A stretch of DNA of 64,000 nt from Locusta migratoria (GCA_026315105.1 CM048745.1:540778758-540842757); one strand, 5' to 3'. Positions 32,889 to 44,360 are shown, numbered from the stretch's first letter. Translations and numbers: made by a program. The notes: a model not told the origin generated them from the letters alone.

Positions 32889-33019
32889 TTCAAACAAGCA
32901 CAACAAAGTGCACGTAACTGACAGCGATCTCCAAATGGCGCACGTTCTTCTCCTTGATACACATCGTCTACAGCGCACGTGCGGAACTGCAGTCGCAGCG
33001 CAGCAGTGGAGATAAATTC

Positions 33020-33052
33020 AAACGGAACTTACTTTCTGGACGCGCCTCGTAG
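33020..33052. repeat. Mariner right terminal inverted repeat
   Basis: The minus strand from 33051 reads tacgaggcgcgtccagaaag and continues with taagttccgttt, a mariner-type terminus beginning with TA. I found no matching left end near 31760-31820, so the other end is lost or very diverged. Confidence 0.7.
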
Positions 33053-33580
33053 TTTGACAACTTTTTGTGTCAGTTCTACGGTGTGGAGAATACAACATTA
33101 CGCCCACGAAGATACTGGTAATGACATAAAAATGCTACGATGGGATTGGTGTTGACTTGTGTTTACCAAACTAATTCGACAGGCAGTCGGGCTCAGTGTA
33201 GTGAGCATATAGTGCAATGCAACAAGTACGTGACTTACCCGAAGCTATGGCACGGAGAGCAATAGGAAGGTTGCAAGCGGACATATACGAAAGAACAGAC
33301 GTCACACTTGATCCAGCAGTTATTATCTATTCATATTCACAGACTGCCTGATATTAACTGCGAATGGGTAAGGTTGAAAATGTGTACCCAGCCAGGACTC
33401 TCCTGCTTTCTAGGCAGTTGCGCTGACCTCTACACCACTGGGGACACAGCGATCACCACACATGTACGAAATTACACAAGTACGTACTCCGGCACATACA
33501 AAGTCTCAACTTTACCTCTGCCCATTATAATTCAACTCGTAGTTATTGTAAACTAATTCCCCTAAGACTAAGGGCCTAGG
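33053..33580. other. Unassigned DNA
   Basis: No motif. The 82-residue frame at 33308-33556 has no known domain. Confidence 0.35.
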
Positions 33581-33639
33581 AGTGCCTCCGCAATGAAGAA
33601 GGGATCAGTGCCCCTTATCGGTATATATCTTCCTGTTCT

Positions 33640-33965
33640 TCCAGTACTCTTTCATTTGTTAGCTGAACGCCCTCTTCCTTTCTTAAGTCCACTTTGCTCT
33701 TTCAGCTCTAGGTGCTGTCTTCTCTGACATTGCTTCCCACTTGCCTATTTCGTATTTATAGATACTTTTATCTCTGATGTCCGCTGAATTTACTTTCTCC
33801 AGATTAGTTTTGACTTTGGTCATCCGAAGTTTTTAGCCTTTGTATGTACATTGAGTATTTTGTTGGCGAGTCTGGTCTGTGGGAGTCTGCTGATGTGGCC
33901 TCCGCAGCGAGGTTGGACTACTTCTCTGTGGTGTCTCTGAAGTCTGTATCTGACGGGATGCGTCC
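33640..33965 (-). pseudogene. LINE C-terminal fragment
   Basis: The reverse complement of 35885-36248 with clear homology throughout: cagactcccacagaccag-, aaagtcaaaactgatctgg- and gttcagctaa-type blocks. It is 3' coding sequence of an RTE-like LINE, full of stops. Confidence 0.65.
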
Positions 33966-34029
33966 TTGAATAATTCCGTGCAGGTGTGGTGATTGCTGTG
34001 TCCCAAGTGGTGGAAAAAGAAAAGAAAAA

Positions 34030-34140
34030 AAGTGGTTTAGAGGTTAGGGCAACTGCCTAGAAAGCGGGAGACCAAGGTTCAAGTCCCGACTGGGTTCACA
34101 TTTCTAACTTTACCCATTCGCAGTTAATGTCATACATTCC
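34030..34140 (+). mobile_element. tRNA-derived repeat fragment, same family as 1940-2075
   Basis: gtttagaggttagggc (A-box), actgcctagaaagcgg, ggttcaagtcccg (B-box), then a downstream sequence resembling 2020-2070 (tttcaacctt.gcc / ttctaacttt.ccc, ttaatgtcat). Dispersed SINE-like family. Confidence 0.5.
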
Positions 34141-34171
34141 GTGAATATGAAGAGGCTGTAACTATTGGAAA

Positions 34172-35000
34172 GTGCCAATTTTTAAGACCTGGACGCAATT
34201 TCACACAACAGCACCCGTTAAAATAAGGCAAGGCCAAGGATGTCCTCGGGTAACATCAGGAAGCGATAATCGTTATCTCCGGTTAACAGCCCGTCGAGAC
34301 AATACGTTGATTGCAACTCGGCTGCAACACAGCCTCCAGGCAGCAACAGGACGCGCAATATCAACACAAACAGTCCTAAAACACCTTCGGGAATGTGGCC
34401 TCTATGCACAGAAGCCGACGGTGTGTGTCCTATTAAAATGATAGTACTGTTTAACCCGCAGTAACTGGGCGGAGTAACATCAGGAGTCTTAACAAATGGC
34501 GCTGTGTTTTGTTTACAGATATGTCAAGATTTTGCATTCAGCTGGACAATCGTCGTTCCCTTATCTAGAAATACAGTGCACCTACTTCTGTGCAGGAAAC
34601 ATCAAAATATCACGGTGGCGGACGAATGGTTTGGGCAGGAGTCAGTATCGGCGAACGTACGAAATGGCGCGTTGACAGTTCAGAGGTATAGACACGAGAT
34701 CCTTCGTCCTACGCTGGTGCCATAGGAGATGGGTTCCTTGTGGTGGACGCACAGCACTGCACTAGTAGACAATATGTTTGCAGCTGAGGGAATTGAAGGA
34801 ATGGAGCGGTCAGCTTGTTCACTGGACTTGAGCTGATTGATAACCTCATATTGTCCTTGCCACGCAGATTTGGAACTGTACTGGCAGTCCGAAGTTATCA
34901 CACACCATATTAGAGGGCAATGAGAACACCTTTCTTCTCCTGTTATGGCGCCCCATAGAGCCTCGTTCCAAGGAAACGCGATGAAGTCGTCAAGTAAAGA
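34172..35000 (+). pseudogene. Tc1-like transposase relic
   Basis: The N-terminal HTH linker is clear: GCPRVTSGSDNRYLRLTARR, TRLQHSLQAATG, then VLKHLRECGLYAQKP. After a stop near 34441, weaker Tc1-core remains follow (HHGGGRMVWAG-type near 34610, then decayed blocks to about 35000). Terminal repeats were not found. Inactive. Confidence 0.7.
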
Positions 35001-35164
35001 GCTGAGACAGCAAAATGTCGTATTCTAGTACACATAAATTGTAACCAATATCTGGATAAAATACGCTATCATATGTATATTGTGTATAATATCTCACCTG
35101 TTTCCGTCTTTTTTTTTTCTCTCCTCTCTCTCTTTTCATCAATATATCTGCAGTGATTCAAAGA

Positions 35165-35265
35165 AATCACGAAATTCAAATTTGGATGGCCGGTGGCGGT
35201 TTTGAACCTACCGTCCTCATAGTCAGTTTATTACCACTGTACTACCTTGTTCGATGGCATCCCGT
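35165..35265 (-). mobile_element. tRNA-like fragment
   Basis: The minus strand shows aggtagtacagtggtaa (A-box-like) and ggtaggttcaaaaccg (B-box-like) about 50 nt apart. Probably a SINE relic of another tRNA-derived family. Confidence 0.4.
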
Positions 35266-35884
35266 ATCTGTTTCAACGAACGTACTGTATTTGTTTCGTG
35301 GTTTCAAACACTTTCATTCACACACAATATGCAAAAACTATATGTCATGTACATAAAATTAGTTAAAAAACAAATAACGTTTATATGTAAAGAAGAGTGC
35401 CCTTTCCCTTTGATTCATACAAAACTTACATATTTGTTGATTAAATTTTCCATAACTGATCTGTCACCATTTACCTAGGTATCTGTGTTTGAATAGAGAA
35501 AGTTTTGTTACCCCAGATCAGGTAAATAACTGGTATGTTATACAGGCCACCGAATTATGAATTGCACAAGGTAAGTGGCATAAACCTTCAATAACGTTTC
35601 ACTGACGACTAGGAAAGTTGATAGAAGTTGATAGACACATGCAATTTTTCATGGAGAGGAAGAGAGCAGGACAGATAGATACATAGATAGATAGAGAGAG
35701 AGAGAGAGATATTATATACTCTTCATAATTCAGGAATGTTCCAACAATACGACATCGGGAGGAAGAACTGAATCACATGATTTATAATTATCAATGCTTA
35801 AATAATAATAATACCATTATACAACAAAAAATGACAGTCCCCTGCAACACATTGACGCTACACACCAAGGGCCACCTCACAGAG

Positions 35885-36248
35885 GGAAGAAACTCAGAGA
35901 CGAAGGATACAGGGGTCGGAGACACCACAGAGAAGTAGTCCAACCTCGCTGTGGACATCAGAAAAAGGCGACTAAAATTTTATGGCCTTATCAGCAGACT
36001 CCCACAGACCAGACTCGCCAACAAAATACTGTTACATACAAAGGCTCAAAACTGATGACTAAAGTCAAAACTGATCTGGAGAAAGAAGATTCAGCGGACA
36101 TCAGAGACAAAAGGGTCCATAAACACAAAATAGGATAGTGGGAAGTAATGTCAGAGATGACAGCACCTAGAGCTGAAAGAGCAATATGGACCGAAGAAAG
36201 TAAGAGGGCGTTCAGCTAATGAATGGAAGAGTACTGGAAGAACAGGAA
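35885..36248 (+). pseudogene. LINE C-terminal fragment (inverted relative of 33640-33965)
   Basis: Shows ILWPYQQTPTDQTRQQN-like and DLEKEDSADIRDK blocks with stops, matching the C-terminal tail of RTE-like endonuclease/RT proteins. It ends directly at the hAT target site. Confidence 0.65.
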
Positions 36249-36258
36249 GTGTAAGTAG

Positions 36259-37249
36259 CAGGCGCGCCGACTCCGTGGGTGCTCCGGGGCTCGGGCACAC
36301 CCCAAGAATTTTTTGGGGTGCTGAGCACCCACACAAAATTGAGGTGGAAAATAAAATTGTATAATATTTTTAAAAATCGGGAAATATCAAAACCTACCTT
36401 ATGACAGCAGAGGCAATGCGAAACGTGACCATAACGAGAGACGATATTTCACACGTGAAAGAAATGATCAGTTTTGTACTCGGGTCCGCAAGCGAGTAGT
36501 AATGAGTGTCCGTGTTTTAGCCACTATGCTAGCTTTATTCATCCTGAAGCACGTCGGTTCTTTTGACCTTTCAATTGTGTTGAACATTCAATTGTGTTTT
36601 TTCAGGAATTTAGCTTGAAGAATCTGATGCTGATGCTAAAGTTAATCGTTTTTCATTTATCTTTTTCATCTCCCTTGTTATTAAAATTATAGATTCAGTT
36701 GAAATTTGTAATGCTTTTCTCTCAGGCTTAAAAACCTTGGACTGTATTAATACTGTCAGAGATGTCATGAAGTTATCTCGAAGTGATGAAAGTTTCGATG
36801 AAGTATACAGTTCTTGCTTGGAACTGACCAAAAAAAATTTGATATCAGACTTCAAATCTCAAAATATTTCAAAGATTTCTTTAAACCTTGGTGATGGTGT
36901 ACTACCAAACGCTTTTGTCAGAAAGAATAGCTTCGCAAAAAAATTGTTTTAGATTAGTGTGCAGTGAAAAGTTATTTCATTGGTCGTGTAGAAGTTTTGG
37001 GGTGTTACTTATATCGAAATATCCACTTCAGACTATTAGATCGCTTTATTGTAGTGTCCTAATGCAGCCATGCTTTCCTTTTCTTCCTCTTCCTTCTATC
37101 TTTAAAAGGCCAGACAACTGCCTATTTACTTTTATCAAGTATTGCTCATTCATAAATGCATGAACACGATTTTCAGGAGGGTTGATTTCGAACATTTGTG
37201 AACCGTGGTATAGAGCACCCAAACTGATTTTCAAAAGTCGGCACCTCTG
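36259..37249 (+). mobile_element. hAT element with ZMYM1-like transposase remnant
   Basis: The ends are CAGGCGCGCCGACTC (left) and the complement of CAGAGGTGCCGACTT (right), in hAT CAGnG style. They are flanked by gtaagtag (36251-36258) and ctaagtag (37250-37257), an 8-bp duplication with one change. Inside, about 36690-36950 encodes AFLSGLKTLDCINTVRDVMKL-like sequence followed by FDEVYSSCLELTKK, resembling the zinc-finger MYM-type-1 group of hAT-derived proteins. Only a small part of a transposase remains, so this is a deleted copy. Confidence 0.75.
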
Positions 37250-37327
37250 CTAAGTAGTCATGAATGCTTCGCGTGGCCTGATAAAGGCCTGTAACGTGTG
37301 TAATAATAATAGCACCAATTAATACAA

Positions 37328-37467
37328 ATAAATAATCCCAGAGACGGATTTACGTCTCAAATACGTCAAAGACTTTATTGATAGATCTGAAGCATTTAAT
37401 TAAAATTTGTGGAGCGGCCGAGAATCGAACCCGGACCTCCATGCTTACTAGGCAGACATCTTAACCG
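37328..37467 (-). mobile_element. tRNA-Thr-like repeat, inverted copy
   Basis: The reverse complement of 38071-38205: the 3' half of a tRNA-Thr-like sequence (anticodon loop ctagtaa, T-arm gggttcgattccc with changes) plus the tail caaattttaattcaatgc and the terminal block gagacggatttacgtctc. Confidence 0.8.
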
Positions 37468-38234
37468 TAACAGGATTGTTCCACCATGTCCATTGCTGAG
37501 GTGCTATTCCGCTGCATGGAGAGCCTTGGCAGTAGTGGCAATTATCTTTGGAACAAAGAAGCTGAATTAAAGTTTGTGTTGTGGAGGGAAATCGTACATA
37601 GACTATTCCGAGGCGCCTTAATCGTTAGTGGTGTGGTAGTCTAACGGTCAGAAGATGAAATAAAAACAGTAATTAAAAAAATAATTAAAACGAACATAGG
37701 AACGGACAAAACAGTACATGGAAACACTCTATTGTAACTCTCGCGAAAACGAACTCTGAAATCGTCGGTGAGCAGAGATTGAAAAGAAGGATTTTTTTTA
37801 TTTATTTTATTTATTTATTTCGTTTGGTAAAAATTTATATTTATGTTTCCAACCGAATAAGGTACTGTTACGTTTCATGTGTTACATTTTTAAATGGAAA
37901 AAGAAGGATACGACGCAATTAAGCTGGGGAATACAGCACTCATAAGAAAAACTTTCAGTTTTGAATCCAACCAAGAAGGAATTATTTGTTTTTATCAAAC
38001 TTTTGTTATGGGTGACCGATGTCAAGTAAGAAGAGAATTAATGCCATTACAAGAAAGGGAAAAAAAACGGTTAAGACGTCTGCCTAGTAAGCATGGAGGT
38101 CCGGGTTCGATTCCCGGCCGCACCACAAATTTTAATTCAATGCTTCAGATCTATCAATAATATCTTTGACATATTTGAGACGTAAATCCGTCTCTGGGAT
38201 TATTTATTTGTATTAATTGATATTTATATCACCA
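37468..38234 (+). mobile_element. tRNA-Thr-like SINE, first tandem copy, interrupted
   Basis: A 169-bp upstream block (37468-37636) leads into tRNA sequence, ggtgtggtagtctaacggt, which breaks at 37648 in the D-loop and resumes at 38066. Joined, the parts form a cloverleaf with a seven-pair acceptor stem (one G-T), D-stem gtct/agac, anticodon AGT and T-stem ccggg/cccgg. A tail follows to about 38234. aacggt (37643-37648 and 38066-38071) is the duplication around the insert. Confidence 0.7.
37649..38065. mobile_element. 417-bp insertion in the tRNA D-loop
   Basis: AT-rich sequence with a tttatttatt run (about 37797-37820), flanked by aacggt. No terminal repeats or domain. The 88-residue frame at 37894-38160 crosses into the tRNA and is not a gene. 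Confidence 0.6.
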
Positions 38235-38480
38235 TAACAGGATTTTTCCACCATGTCCATTGCTGAGGTGCTATTCCGCTGCATGGAGAGCCTTGGCAGT
38301 AGTGGCAATTATCTTTGGAACAAAGAAGCTGAATTAAAGTTTGTGTTGTGGAGGGAAATCGTACATAGACTATTCCGAGGCGCCTTAATCGTTAGTGGTG
38401 TGTGGAGGTCCGGGTTCGATTCCCGGGCGCACCACAAATTTTAATTCAATGCTTCAGATCTATCAATAATAATATCACCA
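38235..38480 (+). mobile_element. tRNA-Thr-like SINE, second tandem copy, tRNA deleted
   Basis: 38235-38404 repeats the 169-bp block of 37468-37636 almost identically. It then jumps from gtgtgg to aggtccgggttcgattc, losing the D-arm and anticodon arm, and continues with the same tail (ttcaatgcttcagatctat). The pair shows a head-to-tail duplication of the unit. Confidence 0.75.
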
Positions 38481-39146
38481 TTAGAATTTTCCTTATAATA
38501 CCGACATTATCTGATAATTTCTAACTGAAATAAAGAAATTACAAAAACTAGTACGGATTCCTAGCCAGATTAAGGAACCACAGTACGAACGAATTAGCCC
38601 GTTGCCTACTATTTTAAAAGTGTATACTGGCTCCGCACGAAGTGGGTGGAAAGAGCGCGGCGTAAACTGGTCTAAACTTTACAGGAGGGTGGTCGCATTT
38701 GGAGGCAGAGGACGGCTGCGTTGTGTAGGACATGAAGGGCGCGCTGTTTCGCCCTAACAAACAGCGCACCGCCTCCCCACCCCCAGACGCGCTGCCTCCC
38801 CCAGAGACGCGTCTATTCCTGGACTGTTTGCGCTCTTCACAGCTGCTCGGCCGCAGCCGCGCGCTATCGCGTGTGAAGGTCGGGGAGCGGCTCAAGAGCC
38901 ACCTTATTATCAACGGAGCGGCTCTGAGGCACCTCCGACCTGCTATTACTACACACGTCTCGCGTACGTTCAGAGTTACGCGATGCTACTTCCAGTACTC
39001 TCGGCTGAATATTTCCCGTGAATGTTTGATTCCGCACCTGAAAATAAATCAAAAAGGAACATGAACATGTTTACGATTTCCGTTCGTAAGAAACTGGAGT
39101 GGGTTGAAGACCACTCATCAGTGAATTATTAAAAAAAGGCAGCATT
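38481..39146. other. Unassigned DNA with CpG-rich core
   Basis: 38690-38940 is GC/CpG-dense. Frames on both strands (99 and 110 residues) are Arg/Pro/Ser-rich without a domain. Confidence 0.4.
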
Positions 39147-40390
39147 TTGACGTCACACCGAAGCAACAGCTGCAACAGGCCTATCTTATTGACGTCGATT
39201 TGCAGTAGGATTTTGGAACATATACTTTGTTCGAATATTATGAACTACCTCGAAGAGAACGACCTATTAACCAGCAGCCAACACGGATTCAGAAAGTATC
39301 ACTTTTGCGAAACACAACTTGCCCTTTATTCACCTGAAGTGTTAAGTGCCATCGACAAGGGATCTCAAATCTATTCCATATTTCTGGATTTCAGGAAGGC
39401 TTTTTACACTGTACCCCACAAGCGGCTTCTTATGAAATTGCGTGCTTATGGAATATCTTCCCAATTGTGCGTTTGGATTCACGATTTCCTATCAGAAAGA
39501 ACACAGTTCGTTGTAATTGACGGTAAGTCATCGAGTAAAACAGAAGTGATATCTGGCGTTCCACAGGGAAGCGTTATAGGTCCCCTACTCTTCCTTGTGT
39601 TTATAAACGATTTAGGAGACAATCTGAATAGCTCCCTTAGATTGTTCGCTGATGATGCTGTCGTTTATCGGTTAGTGAAGTCAACAGAGGATCAAAAGCA
39701 ACTCGAAAGCGATTTAGACAAAATTTCTGCATGGTGCGAAAATTGGCAATTGACACTAAATAAAGAAAAGTGTGAAGTAATACACATGACCACTAAAAGA
39801 AATCCGCTGAACTTCAATTACGCGATAAATCAGTCAAACCTTAAGGTCGTAAATTCTACCAAATACCTAGGAGTTACAATTACGAACAACTTTGACTGGA
39901 GAGAACACATAGAAAATATTGTGGGGAAGGCGAACCAAAGGTTACGTTTCATCGGCAGAACGCTTCGAAGATGCACCAGCTCCACCAAAGAGACTGCCTA
40001 CATCACACTTGTGCGTCCTCTCCTGGAGTACTGTTGCCCCTTGTGGGACCCTCACCAGGTGGGACCGACGGAAGACATTGAGAAGGTTCAGAGAAGGGCA
40101 GTTCGTTTTTTTTATCACGTTACGGGAGGGAAAGCGTCACGGAAATGTTGCACGAATTGGGGTGGAAATCATGAAAAGAAAGACGTTATTCATTGCGGCG
40201 TGATCTGTTTGCGAAGTTTCAATCACCGACTTTTACTTCTGAATGTGAAAATATTTTGCTAGCACCTACCTACTTAGGGAGACATGACCATCCCAATAAA
40301 ATAAGAGAAATCAGATCGAAAACGGAACGATTTAGGTGTTCTTTCTTCCCGCACGCTATTAGAGAATGGAACGGTAGAGAAAAGTTATGA
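39147..40390 (+). pseudogene. CR1/Jockey-like LINE reverse transcriptase, one frameshift
   Basis: A 5'-truncated RT that is otherwise well preserved. In order: NRPILLTSICSRILEHI, NQHGF-type SSQHGFRKYHFCE, FLDFRKAFYTVPHKRL (FDTVPH expected, so Asp is Tyr), GVPQGSVIGPLLFLVFINDL, LRLFADDAVVY (catalytic FADD intact), LNKEKCEVIHMTT and VNSTKYLGVTI. An extra T in a T-run near 40107 shifts the frame. The remaining C-terminus (FAKFQSPTF..., to stop at 40388-40390) lies in another frame. A closely related copy is at 58776-59510. Clade assignment is tentative. Confidence 0.85.
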
Positions 40391-40455
40391 AAGTGGTTCT
40401 CTGCCAGGCACTTGTATGTGATTCGCAGAGTATCTATGTAGATGTAGATGTAGAA
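40391..40455 (+). repeat. 3' UTR and tail of the LINE
   Basis: Ends in repeated atgtagatgtaga words, which also close the minus-strand copy at 58776. This defines the LINE 3' terminus. Confidence 0.8.
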
Positions 40456-41922
40456 CTGTGCCCCGGGTGCAATCTTGCTTGAGTTGGATCAGCAGCAGCT
40501 GTGAGGTCGTATGTATGCTGTGCCCTAGTGTTATTTAAGTCCATTCAAAGCCCACGAGCACTTAACTATTGAAACTTCCATTTTGGTTAGCAGCTGCACT
40601 CATTTCTTTGTGATGAAAACTACGCCAATTCAAATTACATAATATTACACATAAGACAAAGACTTAGTGCCTTTGTTAGCGCCAACGAAAAATGCACTCA
40701 GATTTGTTCTTTTTTCGCTCTCGAGGCTAAAGTGTGTTTGTGTTTAAACTTTCGCTAGTCGGGCAAGTGTTGTCGCAAAACTATTCGCCGGATGGCGTGC
40801 CAACTTCATAAAATACTGTTCAGACGGTGCGCGCACGATTTGTGTTGTAATTAGTGACAATATCTTCACTTTCCGTTAGGCACTGATATGGTGATGTAAG
40901 ACTGAAACGCAAGCATCAGTGTGCATTCCAGCTGCAGACAGTCAACATGGGTCTGCACAAAGAGAACTTTGTTTTACAAGCTATTGTTATTGCTCTTCCT
41001 GAGTATTAAACGAATATGGAAAAATCGTATTTCCGCAACGGGGATGAAGAACATGATCAGAAGTTGTCTTAACTAACGATTCAGGAAATACAACCGGAAG
41101 AAGCAGACACGCAACTGAGCCACAAATTATTGAAATAGTTACTGTTTCCATGGCTGCAGTGCACGGGCTGTGTCACGTAGATTGAACATGCCCTAGTCCA
41201 CCATTCTAGAAGTGCCCCAATAAAAATTGTATAGGCTTGGTGCATACAGGTGACTGTCACAATGAGCAACATTTGTAACCTGGAACGTAAGCATGGTACA
41301 TGATTAAGTAATACTATCATCTCACGTGAAAATTAAAATGACTGTATTTTGATGGTTTATTCGTCATTTTTCTTCCTTTTGCCCTTAATAACGTTACTAC
41401 AACGTTTCATTGTTCCACGACCATTCTTTTCTCACACGGACGATATAGCGAAAGGCTCATCATAATAACCATATACATAGGCGCTCTAAAAGTATTCCTC
41501 CACCTCACAGCTCATAGCTCCGTACCACTTAGAATCTTGGATCCACCAGAGGGGCATACGATTCTATACTTCATTGCGGTATCGACAAGTGTACCGTTAC
41601 GTCGTGTGTTTTACATTTAATTTTTGAATCACAATTAAGTTTCCACATCAAGTACCTAAAACTAGATTCGATTACACACATTTTCAGTTCCACTCATCCT
41701 TTTTGTGTAGATCGTCTTGCAGTTCGAGAATTAAACAAAACATAGAACACAATATATTATTTCTCAAAAGAAGTAATATGAAGTATCCCCGTAAAGTCAC
41801 GGTGCAATGCTAACGGGTCACAGAAAGACAACGATAGAAGTCATAAATGTGAAATCTTCACTAAATGGAAGAAAAACCCTACAAGTTTATGTTACGTAAC
41901 TTTCATTGTCGTATGAGCGCTA
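40456..41922. other. Unassigned DNA
   Basis: Mixed composition with no terminal repeats, tRNA boxes or domains. The 79-residue minus frame at 41081-41320 is unremarkable. Confidence 0.4.
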
Positions 41923-42960
41923 ATGACGCGACTACGAAATGAAGAGAGTTACCTAGTTGCAACAGGTCACGTTTATTTTTTGGACGAAAAAAGTTCTGGT
42001 AAGCCTTCGTTTAGTGACAAAATCGTAGAAACTATATGTGACAACAACCTATGGAGTCCCCGAGACATCGGTGTGCACTTGAATTTGAGAACTGCATCGA
42101 AGACAACAGTCCATAAAATTTTAAAGAAACGTTTCAGTTTTACGTGTTAGAGACCAGTTGTTACAAACTATCCACCAATCTGACAGGCCCCAACGGTTTG
42201 GATTTGCTTCATAGATGCTTCATTCCACAAATTCCATATGTGCGGCCGTGTTCATCGTTATGGGCTGCTGAAAATTCTGTTACATACACTGAGTACCAAA
42301 GTAATTTCCTTAAGGTGAACGTCTGGTGCACTCTTGTGCATGATAAAATAATACGCTTGTAATTCTTTGAAGAACAAACTTTAACGATACAGAACTACCT
42401 AGACACGTAGCAATTGTATGCAACGCCACAGATTGAAGAATGTGAAGGTTCATCTTTAAACAATGAACTACGCCTGAATTGTTCTGGCGGAGTTTCTGGA
42501 TACAGCATTTCCCTAGCGATGGATAGGAAGGGTCACCACGATCCCCGGACCTGCTGCCTCTAGACTTCGTCTTGTGGACATGTGAAAAATCGTATGGAAA
42601 GTGTTCATATCAACGAAATTGAGCATTTGAAGGAGAGAGTGCCGGCCGCGGGAACTGAGGCGCTCTAGTCACGATCTGCACGGCCACTACGGTCGGGGGT
42701 TCGAATACCCCCTCGGGCATGGATATTTGTGCCGTCCTTAGTATAAGGTAGTTCGTAAGTAGTTTGTAAGTTTAGGGACTGATAACCCCGTAGTTAAGTC
42801 CCATAAGCTTAACAAACATTTGAACATTTTTGAAGGAGAGAATCAGAGAGGCTGTTTACATTCTTACACCTGATGACCTTCAACGCGTGTAGAATGAACG
42901 AGATTATCGTTTGAATGTCTGTAAAGCGACAAATGGAAGCCACGTGGAATTCCACTGAAG
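41923..42960 (+). pseudogene. IS630-like (DDE_3) transposase relic, carries a SINE
   Basis: The N-terminal part has SSGKPSFSDKIVETICDNN and NLRTASKTTVHKILKK (HTH followed by the STVHKIL linker). Then VNVWCTLVHDKII (the V-W-G-type beta-strand before the catalytic core), RWIGRKGHHDPRT-like sequence near 42520 (WIGRGG/PRSPD region), and HLKERIREAV at the C-terminus after the SINE. Stops and shifts are frequent. No terminal repeats identified. Confidence 0.65.
42640..42830 (+). mobile_element. tRNA-derived SINE in transposase relic
   Basis: The direct repeat tgaaggagaga (42629-42639 and 42831-42841) is precise; removing the SINE restores the EHLKERIREA reading frame. The head lacks gtggccgag, so the A-box is deleted. 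Confidence 0.93.
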
Positions 42961-44047
42961 AGATATACGAACTTTAACAGTTTTTCCTTCTGTTTGGAGA
43001 ACAGTTTACATTTCTATCTTGTTTAGTTGCTGTTCTGTGACCGCTGTACCTGATATCATGTTCAAACCACAGGTACTCAGTGTACAGTACTCAGTAATAC
43101 ACTACTAAACCAGTTTTTGGATTTAAAGGCGTCCGTAGTTGCCATAAATTGAAGGTTTCGTTCTTGCAAGAACTTAAATAGGAGCACTTATATAAGCACA
43201 TACTATCAGATTGGTCATGCTTGGATCAGAGGCCAAGAACGCATCTCTTCGTTTGTTTTACTGTAATCGTAGGAGGTGGACCTGTTACGCAGTAAAGGTG
43301 AACTTAACTGTAATTGAAACGTGTGCATACGATAAAGGACTACGTCATAAAAGGATGTTGAAGTCAATGCAGTCAAAGCTTCGCCAACAAGCAGCTTCTT
43401 ACACTTGTATGATTGTAGGCTACTGGAGTAGGGTACGTATAGCGATCTCTTGCGAACAACTATTTCGAAAGCAAACAGCAGCCTACATTCATTTGAAAAG
43501 TCTAACGAAATAAGCTAATATCTGTATCTGTCAGGAAAATAAAACACCACCATTTTACTAATAACTTAAGCAAAAATAGATATATCCGTAACTTCAAATG
43601 TCGTGAGAATGTGAAGATATTGGACAGCATCGTCAATGTATCAAAATGCATCGACGTTTCGGCCACTGTTGCAAGAGGCCTTCTTCTGGATGCCGTGTTT
43701 TTATTCATAATGACCAGGTTAATATATTTAACGCAATAAATCGTAAATAATAACGGAGCTTGTGAGTTTGTACAACTGTCTCTATTTTCACTGCTACATC
43801 TTTCCATTCGAAAAAAGAGCAGTAGACTCAATCACACACTGGAAGCGAGGACTACGGTTTCATACATTTTGCGCGGTGAGATTCTCTTCTTTACTTACAG
43901 ATGGCCATGCGAAACAATCGTAGGTATCGTACTGTCAAATATTATTAGCATTATTAGGAAGATAATTTGCTAAGAATAACAAAGTTCATTATAATGCACA
44001 CTCATGATTCGCAAAAACAAAACACCTTGATAAACTATAACTCCGTG
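42961..44047. other. Unassigned DNA
   Basis: Contains a gtttcggcc...ggccttcttctg block at 43656-43688 (minus) discussed as hammerhead-like. The 100- and 109-residue frames have no domain. Confidence 0.4.
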
Positions 44048-44360
44048 TCACACTGGCCTCAAGGACCCAGCTGTGTTATCCTTCGCCCGAAGGAGTCACC
44101 GGATTCGGAATGGAGGGGATGGGGGGAGGGGAGGCGTGGTCAGCACCCCGCACTCCCAGCTGTTGTATCCGTTTTCGCGACCGGAGTCGCTACTTCTCAA
44201 TCAAGCAGCTCCTCAGTTGGCCTCAGAAGGACCGAGTGTATCCTCCTTGCCAACAGCACTCGGCAAACCCGGATGGTTACCCGACCAAGTGCAAGCCAAG
44301 CCAAACAGTGCTAACTTCGGTGATCTAACGGGAACCGGTGTATCCATTGCGCCATGGCCG
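44048..44360 (-). mobile_element. 5S rRNA-derived SINE (SINE3 type)
   Basis: The minus strand begins with a 5S-rRNA-like head: cggttcccgttagatcaccg, then aagttagcactg and gcacttggtcgggt (the 5S internal promoter and loop regions). The body is shared with 58474-58775 (ctgaggagctgcttga, gaagtagcgactccgg, gctgaccacgcc). The frames of 72-115 residues here are shadows. Confidence 0.85.

Noticed and set aside
43211..43513. 100-residue host protein
   Set aside because: No domain, no homologous block recognised, and no support from splice-like context; probably chance.
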